This document shows positions 51,811-64,000 of a stretch of DNA of 64,000 bases, piece by piece. The notes below the pieces were generated by a model. That model saw only the letters and a list, made by a program, of their open reading frames with translations, was not told where the DNA came from and ran no database searches. The stretch is from assembly GCA_902774115.1 (NCBI GenBank), contig CACYHH010000001.1:474297-538296 (forward strand). The letters are read 5' to 3'. The DNA comes from an uncultured Spirochaetales bacterium (GTDB lineage: Bacteria > UBP6 > UBA1177). How positions within the stretch are numbered: position 1 is the stretch's first letter; each line of letters opens with the position of its first letter. The position numbers and the translations under genes were made by a program.

Positions 51811-52540
51811 ATGGCAAAATCGTCTATTGAATATGTCTACGGCATAAATTCGTGCTTTGAAGTTATCCGCGGCGGCAAAAGAAAAATCTATCAGGCTTAT
51901 CTGAATGAAAAGTCCGCAAACAATCAGCGGATCAAAAAACTTGCCGAATTTATTGAGAAAAAAAATATAAAACTTGAGTGGGTATCGCGTGAAAGACTCA
52001 ATCAGCTTTCGGGCTCGACCGACAATCAGGGCGCAGTCATCAGAGCTTCTGTCTACAAATACGCAGAACTTGACGAAATCATCGGCAAAAAGCGCATACT
52101 TCTTTTTGACAATGTAGAAGATCCGCACAATGTCGGAGCGATCCTCAGAAGCGCCGAGATTTTCGGCTTTGATTCGATTCTCATGCCGGTGCGCGGCGTT
52201 CCCGAAATTTATCCCTCTGTCATCAAAGTTAGTGCCGGAGCAAGCGAACACCTGAACATTGTTCGGGAATCGAGTTCAAATGTTTATGTCAAAAATCTTC
52301 AGGAAAAACACGGATATACGGTAATTGCTCTCGACGGAGCAGGCAAAAGCTCGTTTGAAGACGTTGCAAAAGTAAATCCGGAAAAAATACTTCTCGTTAT
52401 CGGCGGCGAAGACAAATCTGTCGGTCAGTACATCCTGAATTGCGCCGATTTCGTAGTTTCGATAAGGCAGTTCGGCAAAATAAATTCGCTCAACGCTTCA
52501 GTTGCCGCAAGTATCGCCATGTATGCTTTAGGAGGAGAGA

Positions 52541-52557
<17 letters not shown>
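51811..52557 (+). CDS. rlmB: 23S rRNA (guanosine-2'-O-) methyltransferase RlmB
   Basis: A 248-residue SPOUT methyltransferase. NVEDPHNVGAILRSAEIFGFD (motif 1 with the NxGAxxR signature), VIGGEDKSV (motif 2) and INSLNASVAASIAMYAL (motif 3) are clear. The N-terminal part is the SpoU substrate-binding domain. It would methylate a guanosine in 23S rRNA; the TrmH/RlmB split is not certain. Its end overlaps rnc by 17 bases. Confidence 0.9.
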
Positions 52558-55950
<3,393 letters not shown>

Positions 55951-56004
55951 AAAAAATCCCTCCAAAAAACTGCGGCGCATTATAATGAAAAGAGAGTTGA
56001 GAGC

Positions 56005-56032
56005 AAAAAAAACGGGGAGCCGAAGCTCCCCG
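56005..56032 (-). terminator. intrinsic terminator of gdhA
   Basis: On the minus strand the stem CGGGGAGC/GCTCCCCG with a TTCG tetraloop (56032-56013) is followed by eight T (56012-56005). A run of six A on the other side makes it weakly bidirectional. It lies just after the gdhA stop. Confidence 0.93.
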
Positions 56033-56055
56033 AAAAAACCGGAACACAGGTTCGA

Positions 56056-57405
56056 TTAGAAGAGTCCCTGTTCCATCATAGCGGTTGCAACTTTCTCGAA
56101 TCCGGCGATGTTTGCACCTGCAACGAGGTCGTAGCCAAGGCCGTATTTTTCAGCTGCTGCTGCGGAATTGTCGTGGATGTTCTTCATCATCTGTTTAAGT
56201 TTCTCGTCAACTTCTTCAGCTGTCCAGACAAGTCTTTCGCTGTTCTGTGACATTTCGAGTGCGGAAACACCTACGCCGCCTGCGTTAACTGCTTTCGACG
56301 GAGCAACGATGAGGTTCTTCTGCTCACGAAGGAAGTTAAGTGCATCGTTCGTGGTCGGCATATTTGCAACTTCGATGTAGTATTTTGCACCGCATGCTGC
56401 GATTTTCTTAGCCTGTTCCATGTTAACGTCGTTCTGCATTGCTGACGGCATAACGACATCACATTTTACGCCCCAGGGTTTCTCGCCTGCAACGAATTTG
56501 CAGCCGAACTTGTCAGCGTAAGGTTTAACGTGCATCGGGTCTGTAGCTCTCATGGTAAGAAGGTAATCAACCTTTTCCGGAGTTGCTACGCCGTCTTCGT
56601 CAAGGATGTATCCGTCAGGACCCGAAAGGGTGATGACTTTTGCGCCAAGCTGCATAGCTTTCTTGCAGATACCCCATGTAACGTTGCCGAAACCAGCTGC
56701 TGCAATTTTCTTTCCTTCGATTTTGTCGCCTTCGTGTTTGAGGACGTTCTCAAGGTAGTAAACTGCGCCGTAACCGGTAGCTTCAGGACGAATGAGCGAT
56801 CCGCCGTAGGTAAGACCTTTACCGGTAAGAACGCCGTTTTCCCAAACGCCTTTAAGTCTTCTGTACTGACCATAGAGGTAGCCGATCTCTCTTCCGCCGA
56901 CACCCATATCGCCAGCCGGAACGTCGATGTCCGGGCTGATGTAGCGGTAAAGAGCTGTCATGAAGCTCTGGCAGAAACGCATAACTTCTGCATCAGATTT
57001 GCCGGCAGGATCGAAGTCCGAGCCGCCTTTTGCGCCGCCGATAGGAAGACCGGTAAGCGAGTTTTTGAAAGTCTGCTCGAAGCCGAGGAACTTAATGATT
57101 CCTTCGTAAACGTTCTTCTGGAAACGAAGTCCGCCTTTGTACGGTCCGATTGCGCCGTTGAACTGGCATCTCCAGCCGCGGTTGGTGTGGGTGTTGCCCT
57201 GATCGTCAGTCCATACAACTCTGAATGTGAACATTCTTTCCGGCTCAGTCATACGATTGAGAAGGTCAGCCTTTTCATACTCAGGATGAGCATCAACAAC
57301 AGGGGAAAGAGAAGAAAGAACTTCTTCTACAGTCTGAACGAATTCGGGTTCGTTAGCGTGTTTTGCTTTTACGTTAGCGATAACGCTTTCTACATACTTG
57401 TTCAT
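56056..57405 (-). CDS. gdhA: NADP-type glutamate dehydrogenase
   Basis: A 449-residue hexameric-type enzyme that makes glutamate from 2-oxoglutarate and ammonia. Visible are GGLRFQKNVYEGIIKFLGFE, GLPIGGAKGGSDFDP with the catalytic Lys, PAGDMGVGGREIGYLYGQY and the nucleotide-binding GFGNVTWG. Length and sequence fit the NADP-dependent bacterial type, though cofactor use is not proven. ATG 57405 has GGAGGTTTAT upstream. A promoter with a palindromic spacer lies at 57466-57493 and a clean terminator follows the stop, so it is a single-gene unit. Confidence 0.95.
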   Translation of the reverse strand: MNKYVESVIANVKAKHANEPEFVQTVEEVLSSLSPVVDAHPEYEKADLLNRMTEPERMFTFRVVWTDDQGNTHTNRGWRCQFNGAIGPYKGGLRFQKNVYEGIIKFLGFEQTFKNSLTGLPIGGAKGGSDFDPAGKSDAEVMRFCQSFMTALYRYISPDIDVPAGDMGVGGREIGYLYGQYRRLKGVWENGVLTGKGLTYGGSLIRPEATGYGAVYYLENVLKHEGDKIEGKKIAAAGFGNVTWGICKKAMQLGAKVITLSGPDGYILDEDGVATPEKVDYLLTMRATDPMHVKPYADKFGCKFVAGEKPWGVKCDVVMPSAMQNDVNMEQAKKIAACGAKYYIEVANMPTTNDALNFLREQKNLIVAPSKAVNAGGVGVSALEMSQNSERLVWTAEEVDEKLKQMMKNIHDNSAAAAEKYGLGYDLVAGANIAGFEKVATAMMEQGLF

Positions 57406-57465
57406 ATAAACCTCCATAAAAAAAAGGATTAAAAAAACAAACCCCAATGAACATAAATCGACGCC

Positions 57466-57493
57466 TTATAAGTAATAAAAATTACTTAGTCAA
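57466..57493 (-). promoter_or_regulatory. gdhA promoter with perfect inverted repeat
   Basis: Minus strand -35 TTGACT (57493-57488) and -10-like TTATAA (57471-57466) with 16 bases between. The spacer is filled by an inverted repeat of 8-base arms, TAAGTAAT and ATTACTTA around AAAA (57469-57488), which would be a binding site for a repressor or activator. Confidence 0.7.
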
Positions 57494-57583
57494 ATAAAAA
57501 CCAAAAAAATTTTTTATTCCTTAAAATTTGCACATTCCCCTTTTCCGTGCTAACTTCCGCGGCTTTTTGTTTTTGGTGGTCTT

Positions 57584-58912
57584 ATGAAGAAAAATATCAC
57601 TGAAGGTTCGATCCCGAAAATCCTGCTTGACATGGCTCTGGGCATGCTCATCGGTCACATCGCGATGACGGCGTTCAACCTGACCGACACCTATTTCGTC
57701 TCTAAGCTCGGAACGCTTGAACTCGCCGCAATGAGCTACACATTTCCGGTCGTCATGCTTGTCAACCATTTTCTTTTCGGCATCGGACTCGGCACGAGCG
57801 CGGTAATTTCACGTGCGATCGGTCAGAAAAACTTCCCGGAAGTCAAGCGCATTTCGACCGACAGCCTTTTTCTCATAATCTGTCTCGGAACTTTTTTCGG
57901 AATCGCCGGACTTTTCACGATAAGGCCGATTTTCAGTGCACTCGGCGCAAAAGGCGAAACGCTTGAACTCGTTCTCAGATACATGAGGATCTGCTGCTAC
58001 GGAATGCCGGTCGGGGCCGTTCCCGCCGTCATCGACAATGAGATCAGGGCAACCGGAGACACGAAAACACCGGGACTCATCATGCTCACGGTCGTTGTGA
58101 TAAACATTGTTCTTGACCCGCTTCTCATTTTCGGAGTCTGGATTTTTCCGCGAATGGGAATCGAAGGTGCAGCTCTGGCCACAATGATAGCAAAAATCGT
58201 AAGTGCCGTTCTCGTTGTAAGTTTCATGCAGTTCAGAATGAAAATGTTCGATTTTTCGAGACTTAAACTTTCAGTAATGTTAAGTTCATGGCGGAAAGTC
58301 CTCTGGCTCGGGATCCCGACTTCGCTTTCGCTCATGCTGATGCCGATTTCGAATGCGATAGTTACAAGGATTACGGCGGGTTATGGTGATGAAGCGGTCG
58401 CTTCGCTCGGAGCCGGTATCAAAATAGATTCGCTCCTTCTCGTAGGCGTTTTCTCGCTTTCGAGCGTACTCCTTCCATTCACCGGTCAGAATTACGGCGC
58501 GGCAAGGATCGACCGCGTGAAAAAAGCGCTCAAAATATCAGAACTCTTCTCTCTCTGCTGGGGCTCGTTCATGATGCTTATTTTCATTTTGTTCCGCCGC
58601 AATATCGCCTCGATGTTCACCGAAGACCCGGTCGTTCTCAAATATATAATGGAATATATGCTCATTAACGGACTTGCCTTCCCGGCGATCGGATCCTCGA
58701 TCATGTGCGTCAACGTAATCAACGGACTTCACAAACCGATCCGTTCCACCATGCTCAACTTCATGAGAACGATAATAATGCTTATTCCCGCAGTCTGGCT
58801 GGGAGGCAAAATTGCGGATGTCACCGGCATCTTCGCCGCGATTTCGACAACAAGCATAGTTGCATTCTTCATCTATCACGCAACAGTGAAAATCACGATG
58901 GAAAAAGCGTGA
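57584..58912 (+). CDS. MATE family efflux transporter
   Basis: A 442-residue protein with about 12 membrane segments in two similar halves. NLTDTYFVSKLGTLELAAMSYTFPV near residue 26 and the matching DEAVASLGAGIKIDSL (around residue 267) are typical of MATE antiporters. It would export a cationic compound or toxin using a Na+ or H+ gradient. The substrate is unknown. Confidence 0.88.
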   Translation: MKKNITEGSIPKILLDMALGMLIGHIAMTAFNLTDTYFVSKLGTLELAAMSYTFPVVMLVNHFLFGIGLGTSAVISRAIGQKNFPEVKRISTDSLFLIICLGTFFGIAGLFTIRPIFSALGAKGETLELVLRYMRICCYGMPVGAVPAVIDNEIRATGDTKTPGLIMLTVVVINIVLDPLLIFGVWIFPRMGIEGAALATMIAKIVSAVLVVSFMQFRMKMFDFSRLKLSVMLSSWRKVLWLGIPTSLSLMLMPISNAIVTRITAGYGDEAVASLGAGIKIDSLLLVGVFSLSSVLLPFTGQNYGAARIDRVKKALKISELFSLCWGSFMMLIFILFRRNIASMFTEDPVVLKYIMEYMLINGLAFPAIGSSIMCVNVINGLHKPIRSTMLNFMRTIIMLIPAVWLGGKIADVTGIFAAISTTSIVAFFIYHATVKITMEKA

Positions 58913-58938
58913 GTGCTTCCTGAAAAGAGGAGATAAAA

Positions 58939-60804
58939 ATGCCGAACGTAGTTTCAGTTTCAGAAGTCACCAGCATCAAAGCTGAAAGAGTCCTCTTTCA
59001 AAACATCTCTTTCGGGGTCGAAAGCGGTGAAAAAGTGGCCCTCATCGGTGTCAACGGCTGCGGGAAATCGACTCTGCTCAAAATAATTGCCGGTCTTGAA
59101 GAGCCGGAAAGCGGAAAAGTCGCGATAAACAAGTCGGTCAACGTCTCGTTTTTAAGCCAGATCCCCGAGGTGAGACCTGATGACACGATCGCAGACCACA
59201 TTTTTTCCGGAAACGACGAAAAGCTGAATCTCATCAAACGTTACGAAATTGCATGCAGCGGCTCCGGCACTGAAGATGCCGCGGAACTTGCCGAAAAAAT
59301 CGACACCCTGAATGTCAGAAGTTATGAGTCCGAAATAAAATCCATCCTCACCCGCCTCGGAATCAGCGACCTAACCTTAAAAATGGGCGAACTTTCGGGC
59401 GGAATGGTTAAAAAAGTGGCTCTGGCGCAGTGCATCGTCAAGGATTCCGGGTTGCTTCTTCTCGACGAGCCGACAAACCATCTTGATATCGATACGATCG
59501 TCTGGCTTGAAGAGTATCTCAAAGAGACGAAAAAAGCGGTGATCATGGTGACGCACGACCGCTATTTCCTTGATTCGGTATGCAGCTCGATTTATGAAAT
59601 TGAAGGCTCCGACCTTTTTCACTACAAAGGGTGTTACAACTACTATCTTGAAAAGAAATCGGAATATTTTCAGTCACTTGTATCTAACGAAGAACGAATC
59701 AGGGCGATACTCAGGCGGGAACTTGCATGGCTTGCACGCGGACCACGTGCAAGGGCGACGAAATCGAAAGACCGCATCGAAAACATCCAGAAAATGATGC
59801 AGCGCGAGAAGCCCGAAGAGGAAAAAAACATCGAACTCGCGGTTCAGGGCAAAAGGATCGGCAAAAAGATACTCGAACTGAAAAACATCTCTTTCAGCTG
59901 GAATAACTCTCCGATTTTACACGATTTTTCTTTTGCATTCAAAAAGGATACCCGACTCGGGATCGTAGGCGGCAACGGAAGCGGCAAAAACACGTTTCTG
60001 GATATCCTCACAGGCCGACTGCAGCCTGAAAGCGGCGAATACGACATCGGCGTAAACACCGAATTTTCATACTTCGACCAGACTTCGCGTGATCTTCCGC
60101 CTGATATGCGCCTCATAGATTTCGTCAAATCGAAAGGAGAAAACATCACCCTTGCCGACGGTTCGAAAATTTCAGCCTCGCAGATGCTTGAAAAATTCCT
60201 TTTCGATTCATCCCTCCATTACACGAAGATTGAAAAACTTTCTGGCGGCGAAAAAAGAAGGCTTTACCTTGTCGCGATTCTCATGAACAACCCCAATTTT
60301 ATCGTTCTCGACGAGCCGACGAACGACCTCGACATCAAGACGCTTTCGGTGCTTGAAGACTTCCTCTCTTCGTTCGCGGGACCGATCGTAGTCGTAAGCC
60401 ATGACCGCTATTTCCTCGACAGAACCGTTGACACACTCCTTATTTTCAGGGGTAACGGCGTCATCGAAAGTTTTGTCGGAAAAGCAAGCGAATGGATAGA
60501 ACTGGAACGGAAAAACTCAAGAGGAGAGCAGAAAAAAGCGGCGAAACCCAAAGAAGAAGCAGTCAAGCCTAGAACATTGCAGACCGACGCTCCCAAACTC
60601 ACCTACTCCCAGCGCATCAGACTTGCCGAACTCGAAAAACTGATCCCCGAAACTGAAAACGAGATCGCCGAGATAGAAAAAAAGATGGCGAACTACGAAG
60701 AAAACAAGAACAACATGGGGGAACTTTCCGCGAAATACAGCGAACTCAAGTCAAAATACGACTCGATATTCGAGGAATATATCGAACTTTCGGAAAAAGA
60801 ATAA
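58939..60804 (+). CDS. ABC-F family ATPase, Uup-like
   Basis: A 621-residue protein with two ABC domains and a C-terminal coiled coil (about residues 545-620). NBD1 has GVNGCGKST near residue 35 and LSGGMVKK with [15 protein letters not shown]2 has the Walker [10 protein letters not shown] near residue 345, LSGGEKRR and [10 protein letters not shown]. The linker contains [22 protein letters not shown], a Uup hallmark. Uup-type proteins act on ribosomes or genome stability, not transport. The Ser of the second Walker A is replaced by Asn, which may lower ATP binding there. Confidence 0.9.
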   Translation: MPNVVSVSEVTSIKAERVLFQNISFGVESGEKVALIGVNGCGKSTLLKIIAGLEEPESGKVAINKSVNVSFLSQIPEVRPDDTIADHIFSGNDEKLNLIKRYEIACSGSGTEDAAELAEKIDTLNVRSYESEIKSILTRLGISDLTLKMGELSGGMVKKVALAQCIVKDSGLLLLDEPTNHLDIDTIVWLEEYLKETKKAVIMVTHDRYFLDSVCSSIYEIEGSDLFHYKGCYNYYLEKKSEYFQSLVSNEERIRAILRRELAWLARGPRARATKSKDRIENIQKMMQREKPEEEKNIELAVQGKRIGKKILELKNISFSWNNSPILHDFSFAFKKDTRLGIVGGNGSGKNTFLDILTGRLQPESGEYDIGVNTEFSYFDQTSRDLPPDMRLIDFVKSKGENITLADGSKISASQMLEKFLFDSSLHYTKIEKLSGGEKRRLYLVAILMNNPNFIVLDEPTNDLDIKTLSVLEDFLSSFAGPIVVVSHDRYFLDRTVDTLLIFRGNGVIESFVGKASEWIELERKNSRGEQKKAAKPKEEAVKPRTLQTDAPKLTYSQRIRLAELEKLIPETENEIAEIEKKMANYEENKNNMGELSAKYSELKSKYDSIFEEYIELSEKE

Positions 60805-60807
60805 CCT

Positions 60808-62169
60808 TTATTCCCTCACGCATCTTACGGAATAGCCGTCGGCACGCGCTCCTACAGCCTTGGGAGAAGCTGAAACCTCTTCTCCGGACTGGAAAGCGAG
60901 TGCGTATGCTCCGCACGGAACGGAAGAATCTACCGTATCATCTGCATCCGCATACCAGTAGTTGCCCCAAAGCCCGGCTTTACTTCCCATCAGCATTGCA
61001 TAAGAGCCGTCGTAGCGCGCCGCAGCCGGAAAATAAGAGTATGAATCCGATGCTGCATCAAGCAGGATATACCAGCCGTTTTTGTAGTCATTTCCGTCAA
61101 TTACGCCGTCGGATGAGATATCGAAAACGGAAAAACCGGCTATGTCGGTTTCGTAGCCGCCGCTTGATGTGAAAAAGTCGAAAGTTCCGAGTTTCGGAAC
61201 TCTGTAGCCCGCAGGACACGGGTCGAAAAGGCTCTTTTCACCGTCTGAACCGCCCCAAAGTTCCGGATTTGAGAACTCTTTACGAAGCCAGTCGCGGCAA
61301 TCTGAAAACTGAGCGTTGTTGCTCAAAACCGTTGCCGGGTGCGAAAGAGCATATTCAAGAGTGTTGTTTTCGGTGCTATCCCGTGACGAAGCAGTAATCG
61401 CGACTTCATTTCCGTCAGCATCGTAAACCGGAACAGGCATTGTCGAAGTTGTTCCGCCTGAAACGACAGGAGAAGCAGGAAAAGGCTCATGCCTTCCCCA
61501 CTGATAAAGCATTCCGTGACTTTCCGGAGATTCAAAATCGAGCGATACCGCACCGAGGTTACGGTCCATCACCATAACGCCGTCTGCAGTCCTGACATCT
61601 GAAATTTCTTCATTCAAAAGCCAGATATGCCAGCTCCAGATTATATTTCCGGCTTCATCGAGCGCGGCGATCAGAGCGTTTCCGTTTTTTCCCTTTGAAG
61701 AAAAATAAATCCGCCCTTCTTTAAGCTGAAGCGAATCGATCAAACCGCTTTTATCACTCTGCCAGAGAAGTCTGGCATCGGCAGGTTTCAGCTTTTCGTC
61801 AGTAAAATCAACACCTTCTATTTTTCTGCCGTTTCCGCGTATAGTTGCATCGAAGCTGTAGTTCCCGGCAGTTTTCACGATGTAACAGTTTGCAGTTTCA
61901 CTCCCGGAAAGGTCAAGGGCGCTTTCTGGTTCATCGTTGTCAGGCTCTGTAAGATCTTCATCGATCTGAATAGAATCTTCATCATTTTGAACCGGTTCTT
62001 TATCTTCAGGAAAATCCTGGTCGGGATCACTCTCATCATCGGAAGAATCGTCTGTTTCCTGATAATCAGCGTCTTCAGCTTCCTGCAGATCACTGCCGCC
62101 TTTTTCAGATCCGCACGCCGCGAAAAACAAGCAAATAAATAAAACTGACAGCAAGACCGAGAACTTCAT
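60808..62169 (-). CDS. lipoprotein with Fibrobacter-major (FISUMP) domain
   Basis: A 453-residue lipoprotein. The signal peptide ends at FAAC near residue 19 and is followed by a 75-residue Asp/Glu/Pro-rich acidic linker (residues 22-92). A beta-rich region (about 95-200) comes next, and the rest is a Fib_succ_major-type domain with VMDRNLGA, LYQWGRHEPFPA, DPCPAGYRVPK and a final YSVRCVRE. Surface exposed and unknown in role. Convergent with the Uup-like gene, with 3 bases between stops. Confidence 0.83.
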   Translation of the reverse strand: MKFSVLLSVLFICLFFAACGSEKGGSDLQEAEDADYQETDDSSDDESDPDQDFPEDKEPVQNDEDSIQIDEDLTEPDNDEPESALDLSGSETANCYIVKTAGNYSFDATIRGNGRKIEGVDFTDEKLKPADARLLWQSDKSGLIDSLQLKEGRIYFSSKGKNGNALIAALDEAGNIIWSWHIWLLNEEISDVRTADGVMVMDRNLGAVSLDFESPESHGMLYQWGRHEPFPASPVVSGGTTSTMPVPVYDADGNEVAITASSRDSTENNTLEYALSHPATVLSNNAQFSDCRDWLRKEFSNPELWGGSDGEKSLFDPCPAGYRVPKLGTFDFFTSSGGYETDIAGFSVFDISSDGVIDGNDYKNGWYILLDAASDSYSYFPAAARYDGSYAMLMGSKAGLWGNYWYADADDTVDSSVPCGAYALAFQSGEEVSASPKAVGARADGYSVRCVRE

Positions 62170-62184
62170 TTTTATCTCCTTATG

Positions 62185-63006
62185 TTATCTGTTTCCGAGC
62201 TGGATTTTCAATTCTTTGAAATTTATTGCGCTTGAATCTGGTTCGCCGCTGTAATCGAATTCCACTTTTTTCTTTGAATCAGGAAGAGCGAAGAGACTTT
62301 TGAAAAAACCTTCGGCGTTTTCCAGCACGATTTTATTGACATAACCGACTTCATGTCCCTGGTCGCAGTTGTTGAAAAAATCCTCTTTAGCCCTGTTGCT
62401 GAGCTGAGTGAACTGCTCGTAACCCTCTTTGCGGTATTTCGCTTTAACATCTTCGAACTTCGTTTCGTCAAGCACTTCTATTTTTTTACCGCCCGCATCT
62501 TTTATTTTCTTCGCCGGATAGCGGATTATCGTGGTGTATTCGGTTTTCCACTTTTCGTTTGTCCGCTTCGGACCGATGACTTTAAGTCCGTAAATCACGA
62601 CTTTCTCAGGGTCTTCCTTTATGAAAACATCCTTCAGATCGACACTGTATGTAGCTTCGAATGAAAATGTCGCAACTTCTATATAATAATCGCGGTAGTT
62701 GTCGCTCCACGGGAAAAATGTTTTCTGGATGCTCTCCTGAAGCGGCTCTTTGATGAATTTCGTCCCCGAGATCTCGACATTGACCAGGCCGAGTTCCAGG
62801 ATATTGTGCAGTTTTCCGAAATGAAGGGTTGCATGCTCCGAATGCCGCATTTTCTCTTCGAGGTCGTTTATCCTGAGCTGCGCTTGAGCAAGAGAATCCT
62901 CGAATCCGCTTTTGTCTCTCCAGGATTTTACGGCCAGCACACCGGCAGCAAGTAAAATTAAAAGAAGTGTCGTATTGACAGCTGTAATCATCAATTTCGA
63001 AGACAT
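62185..63006 (-). CDS. membrane-anchored protein, possibly DUF4230-like
   Basis: A 273-residue protein with an N-terminal membrane segment (residues 6-26), a short coiled coil (about 35-60) and an extracytoplasmic mixed alpha/beta domain. The order VDLKDV, VVIYGLKVIGP and a later long helical part is weakly like DUF4230, but this is not certain. GAGGTG precedes ATG 63006. It is followed by the lipoprotein at 60808 on the same strand. Confidence 0.6.
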   Translation of the reverse strand: MSSKLMITAVNTTLLLILLAAGVLAVKSWRDKSGFEDSLAQAQLRINDLEEKMRHSEHATLHFGKLHNILELGLVNVEISGTKFIKEPLQESIQKTFFPWSDNYRDYYIEVATFSFEATYSVDLKDVFIKEDPEKVVIYGLKVIGPKRTNEKWKTEYTTIIRYPAKKIKDAGGKKIEVLDETKFEDVKAKYRKEGYEQFTQLSNRAKEDFFNNCDQGHEVGYVNKIVLENAEGFFKSLFALPDSKKKVEFDYSGEPDSSAINFKELKIQLGNR

Positions 63007-63101
63007 GAAACACCTCGCAAAAACACAAAAAACACTATATTTTAAAAGCGTTTGACTATGTGGCAAGTTTTTGATACCTTGCCGCGGCTTTAGGAGGTTT
63101 C

Positions 63102-64000
63102 ATGCTTTTACTTAAAGGGATTTCAAAACAGTTTTCAGGTCAGACGATCCTCGACAACGTAAGTCTGCCGCTTTCAAAGCACATAACGGCGCTTGTCGGG
63201 AAAAACGGCTCGGGCAAATCGACTCTGATGAAGATAATTTCGGGCGCGGAATACTGCGATTCGGGCGAAATAACTTTCAAAAAGAATGCCGTCATCGAAT
63301 ATCTGCCGCAGCAGGCGGTCTATCACTTCAAAGGAACGGTTTTTGAAGAAGTCGCATCAGGACTTGATTCAAGCAGACTTGAGTCACTCCATTCGGAACA
63401 GGCTGCAATAATTGAAAAAATCGATTCGTCGAAAGAGCCAGATGAGAAACTGCTTGTCCGGCTCAACGAAATTATTGAAGAAATTCACAGACTTGAAGTC
63501 AAGGCAAAGCAGAAAAACTCTGTCGAAAACATTCTTCTCAACCTCGGTTTTGAAAGAAGCGAATGGGAAAAACCGGCTTCAACAATGAGCGGCGGCTGGC
63601 AGATGAGGATCGCCCTCGCCCGCGTTCTCGTCAAAGAACCCGACATCATCATGCTTGACGAGCCCACGAACTATCTCGATATCGTGACGATCGACTTCCT
63701 TGCGGGCTGGCTCAAAAGGTTCGACGGACAGGTGCTCCTCGTTTCGCACGACCGGGATTTTCTCAACGATGTCGCGGAAGAGACCTGGGAGATTTTCAAC
63801 GGCGAAATAACGATTTACAAAGGAAACTACGATTTTTACCTCAAGGAAAGAGAGGCGAAAATCGCACTTTTGGAAAAGCAGCGCGAAAAACAGCTTGTTG
63901 AGATCAGAGACCTGCAGGATTACTACGACAAAAACCACACGAACGCGGCTCATGCGGCTCTGGCGCAGTCGAAGCTGAAAATGCTGGAAAAACTCAAAAG
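63102..64000 (+). CDS. ABC-F family ATPase, 3' end outside window
   Basis: The frame is open from the ATG at 63102 (with AGGAGGTTT upstream) to the window end, giving the first 299 residues. Walker A is GKNGSGKST near residue 35, the signature is MSGGWQMR near residue 164 and Walker B is IIMLDEPTNYLD. This is the first ABC domain and inter-domain linker of an ABC-F protein, a different branch from the Uup-like one at 58939 (MSGGW signature). It probably acts on ribosomes. Confidence 0.88.
   Translation, partial: MLLLKGISKQFSGQTILDNVSLPLSKHITALVGKNGSGKSTLMKIISGAEYCDSGEITFKKNAVIEYLPQQAVYHFKGTVFEEVASGLDSSRLESLHSEQAAIIEKIDSSKEPDEKLLVRLNEIIEEIHRLEVKAKQKNSVENILLNLGFERSEWEKPASTMSGGWQMRIALARVLVKEPDIIMLDEPTNYLDIVTIDFLAGWLKRFDGQVLLVSHDRDFLNDVAEETWEIFNGEITIYKGNYDFYLKEREAKIALLEKQREKQLVEIRDLQDYYDKNHTNAAHAALAQSKLKMLEKLK

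Noticed and set aside
56530..57432. 300-residue frame antisense to gdhA
   Set aside because: It lies entirely within the well-supported gdhA gene on the other strand, has no family features and no ribosome site.

Overview
The window reads as a dense bacterial chromosome segment, moderately AT-rich, with short intergenic gaps, clear GGAGG-type ribosome sites and sigma-70-like promoters. Secreted lipoproteins carry DUF1566 and Fibrobacter-major-domain modules behind acidic or Thr/Pro/Glu linkers. A sigma-region-4 protein has a Cys-rich motif that I recall mainly from Myxococcota and deltaproteobacteria. Thiamine synthesis uses oxygen-sensitive ThiH, and a 2-hydroxyacyl-CoA dehydratase subunit is present. 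Together these suggest an uncultured Gram-negative anaerobe of a Myxococcota or Desulfobacterota-like lineage. This placement is inference. No rRNA, tRNA, CRISPR or intact insertion sequence was seen.

Layout. 1-4764 (+): unknown partial gene, holB, a PSP1/YaaT-like gene, tatD and an HgdB-like gene. 4777-12280 (-): mazG, rppH, queD, a cyclophilin lipoprotein, a small PHA-granule-like protein, a Lon-like protease, a PLD-family protein, chorismate mutase and aroA. 12375-30039: secreted lipoproteins, MFS transporter, acyl-CoA ligase, membrane glycosyltransferase-like protein, sigma-like protein, purA, threonine aldolase, flippase-like protein, YgiQ radical SAM protein, thiF/thiS, and a three-gene secreted-protein cluster. 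40264-64000: pgeF, xseB, thiH, thiG, an amidohydrolase, tyrS, an RND exporter, a 1321-residue TPR-like protein, rlmB, rnc, ligA, an ankyrin lipoprotein, gdhA, a MATE exporter, an Uup-type ABC-F ATPase, a FISUMP lipoprotein, a membrane-anchored protein and a second, cut-off ABC-F ATPase.

The accessory island lies at about 30040-40260, with every gene on the minus strand. It holds a WYL-domain regulator with a 193-residue partner, a nucleotidyltransferase/HEPN pair, an LRAT-family protein, and a five-gene operon: a protein with ESPH and GPHPFSW motifs, a 454-residue protein of unknown type, a YkgJ-type Cys cluster protein, a Gly/Ala-rich membrane protein and a TerB-like protein. It also holds two near-identical small acidic-protein genes and a DUF1016 nuclease.

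Five transcription units in this island share one 19-bp inverted repeat, consensus TTGGrCATTATryGCCCAm. In each case it sits exactly 9 bp upstream of the -10 hexamer and covers the -35 region. One of the five drives the WYL regulator itself. This is the signature of one self-regulated regulon and is the best candidate in the window for an undescribed system, perhaps defence or stress related.
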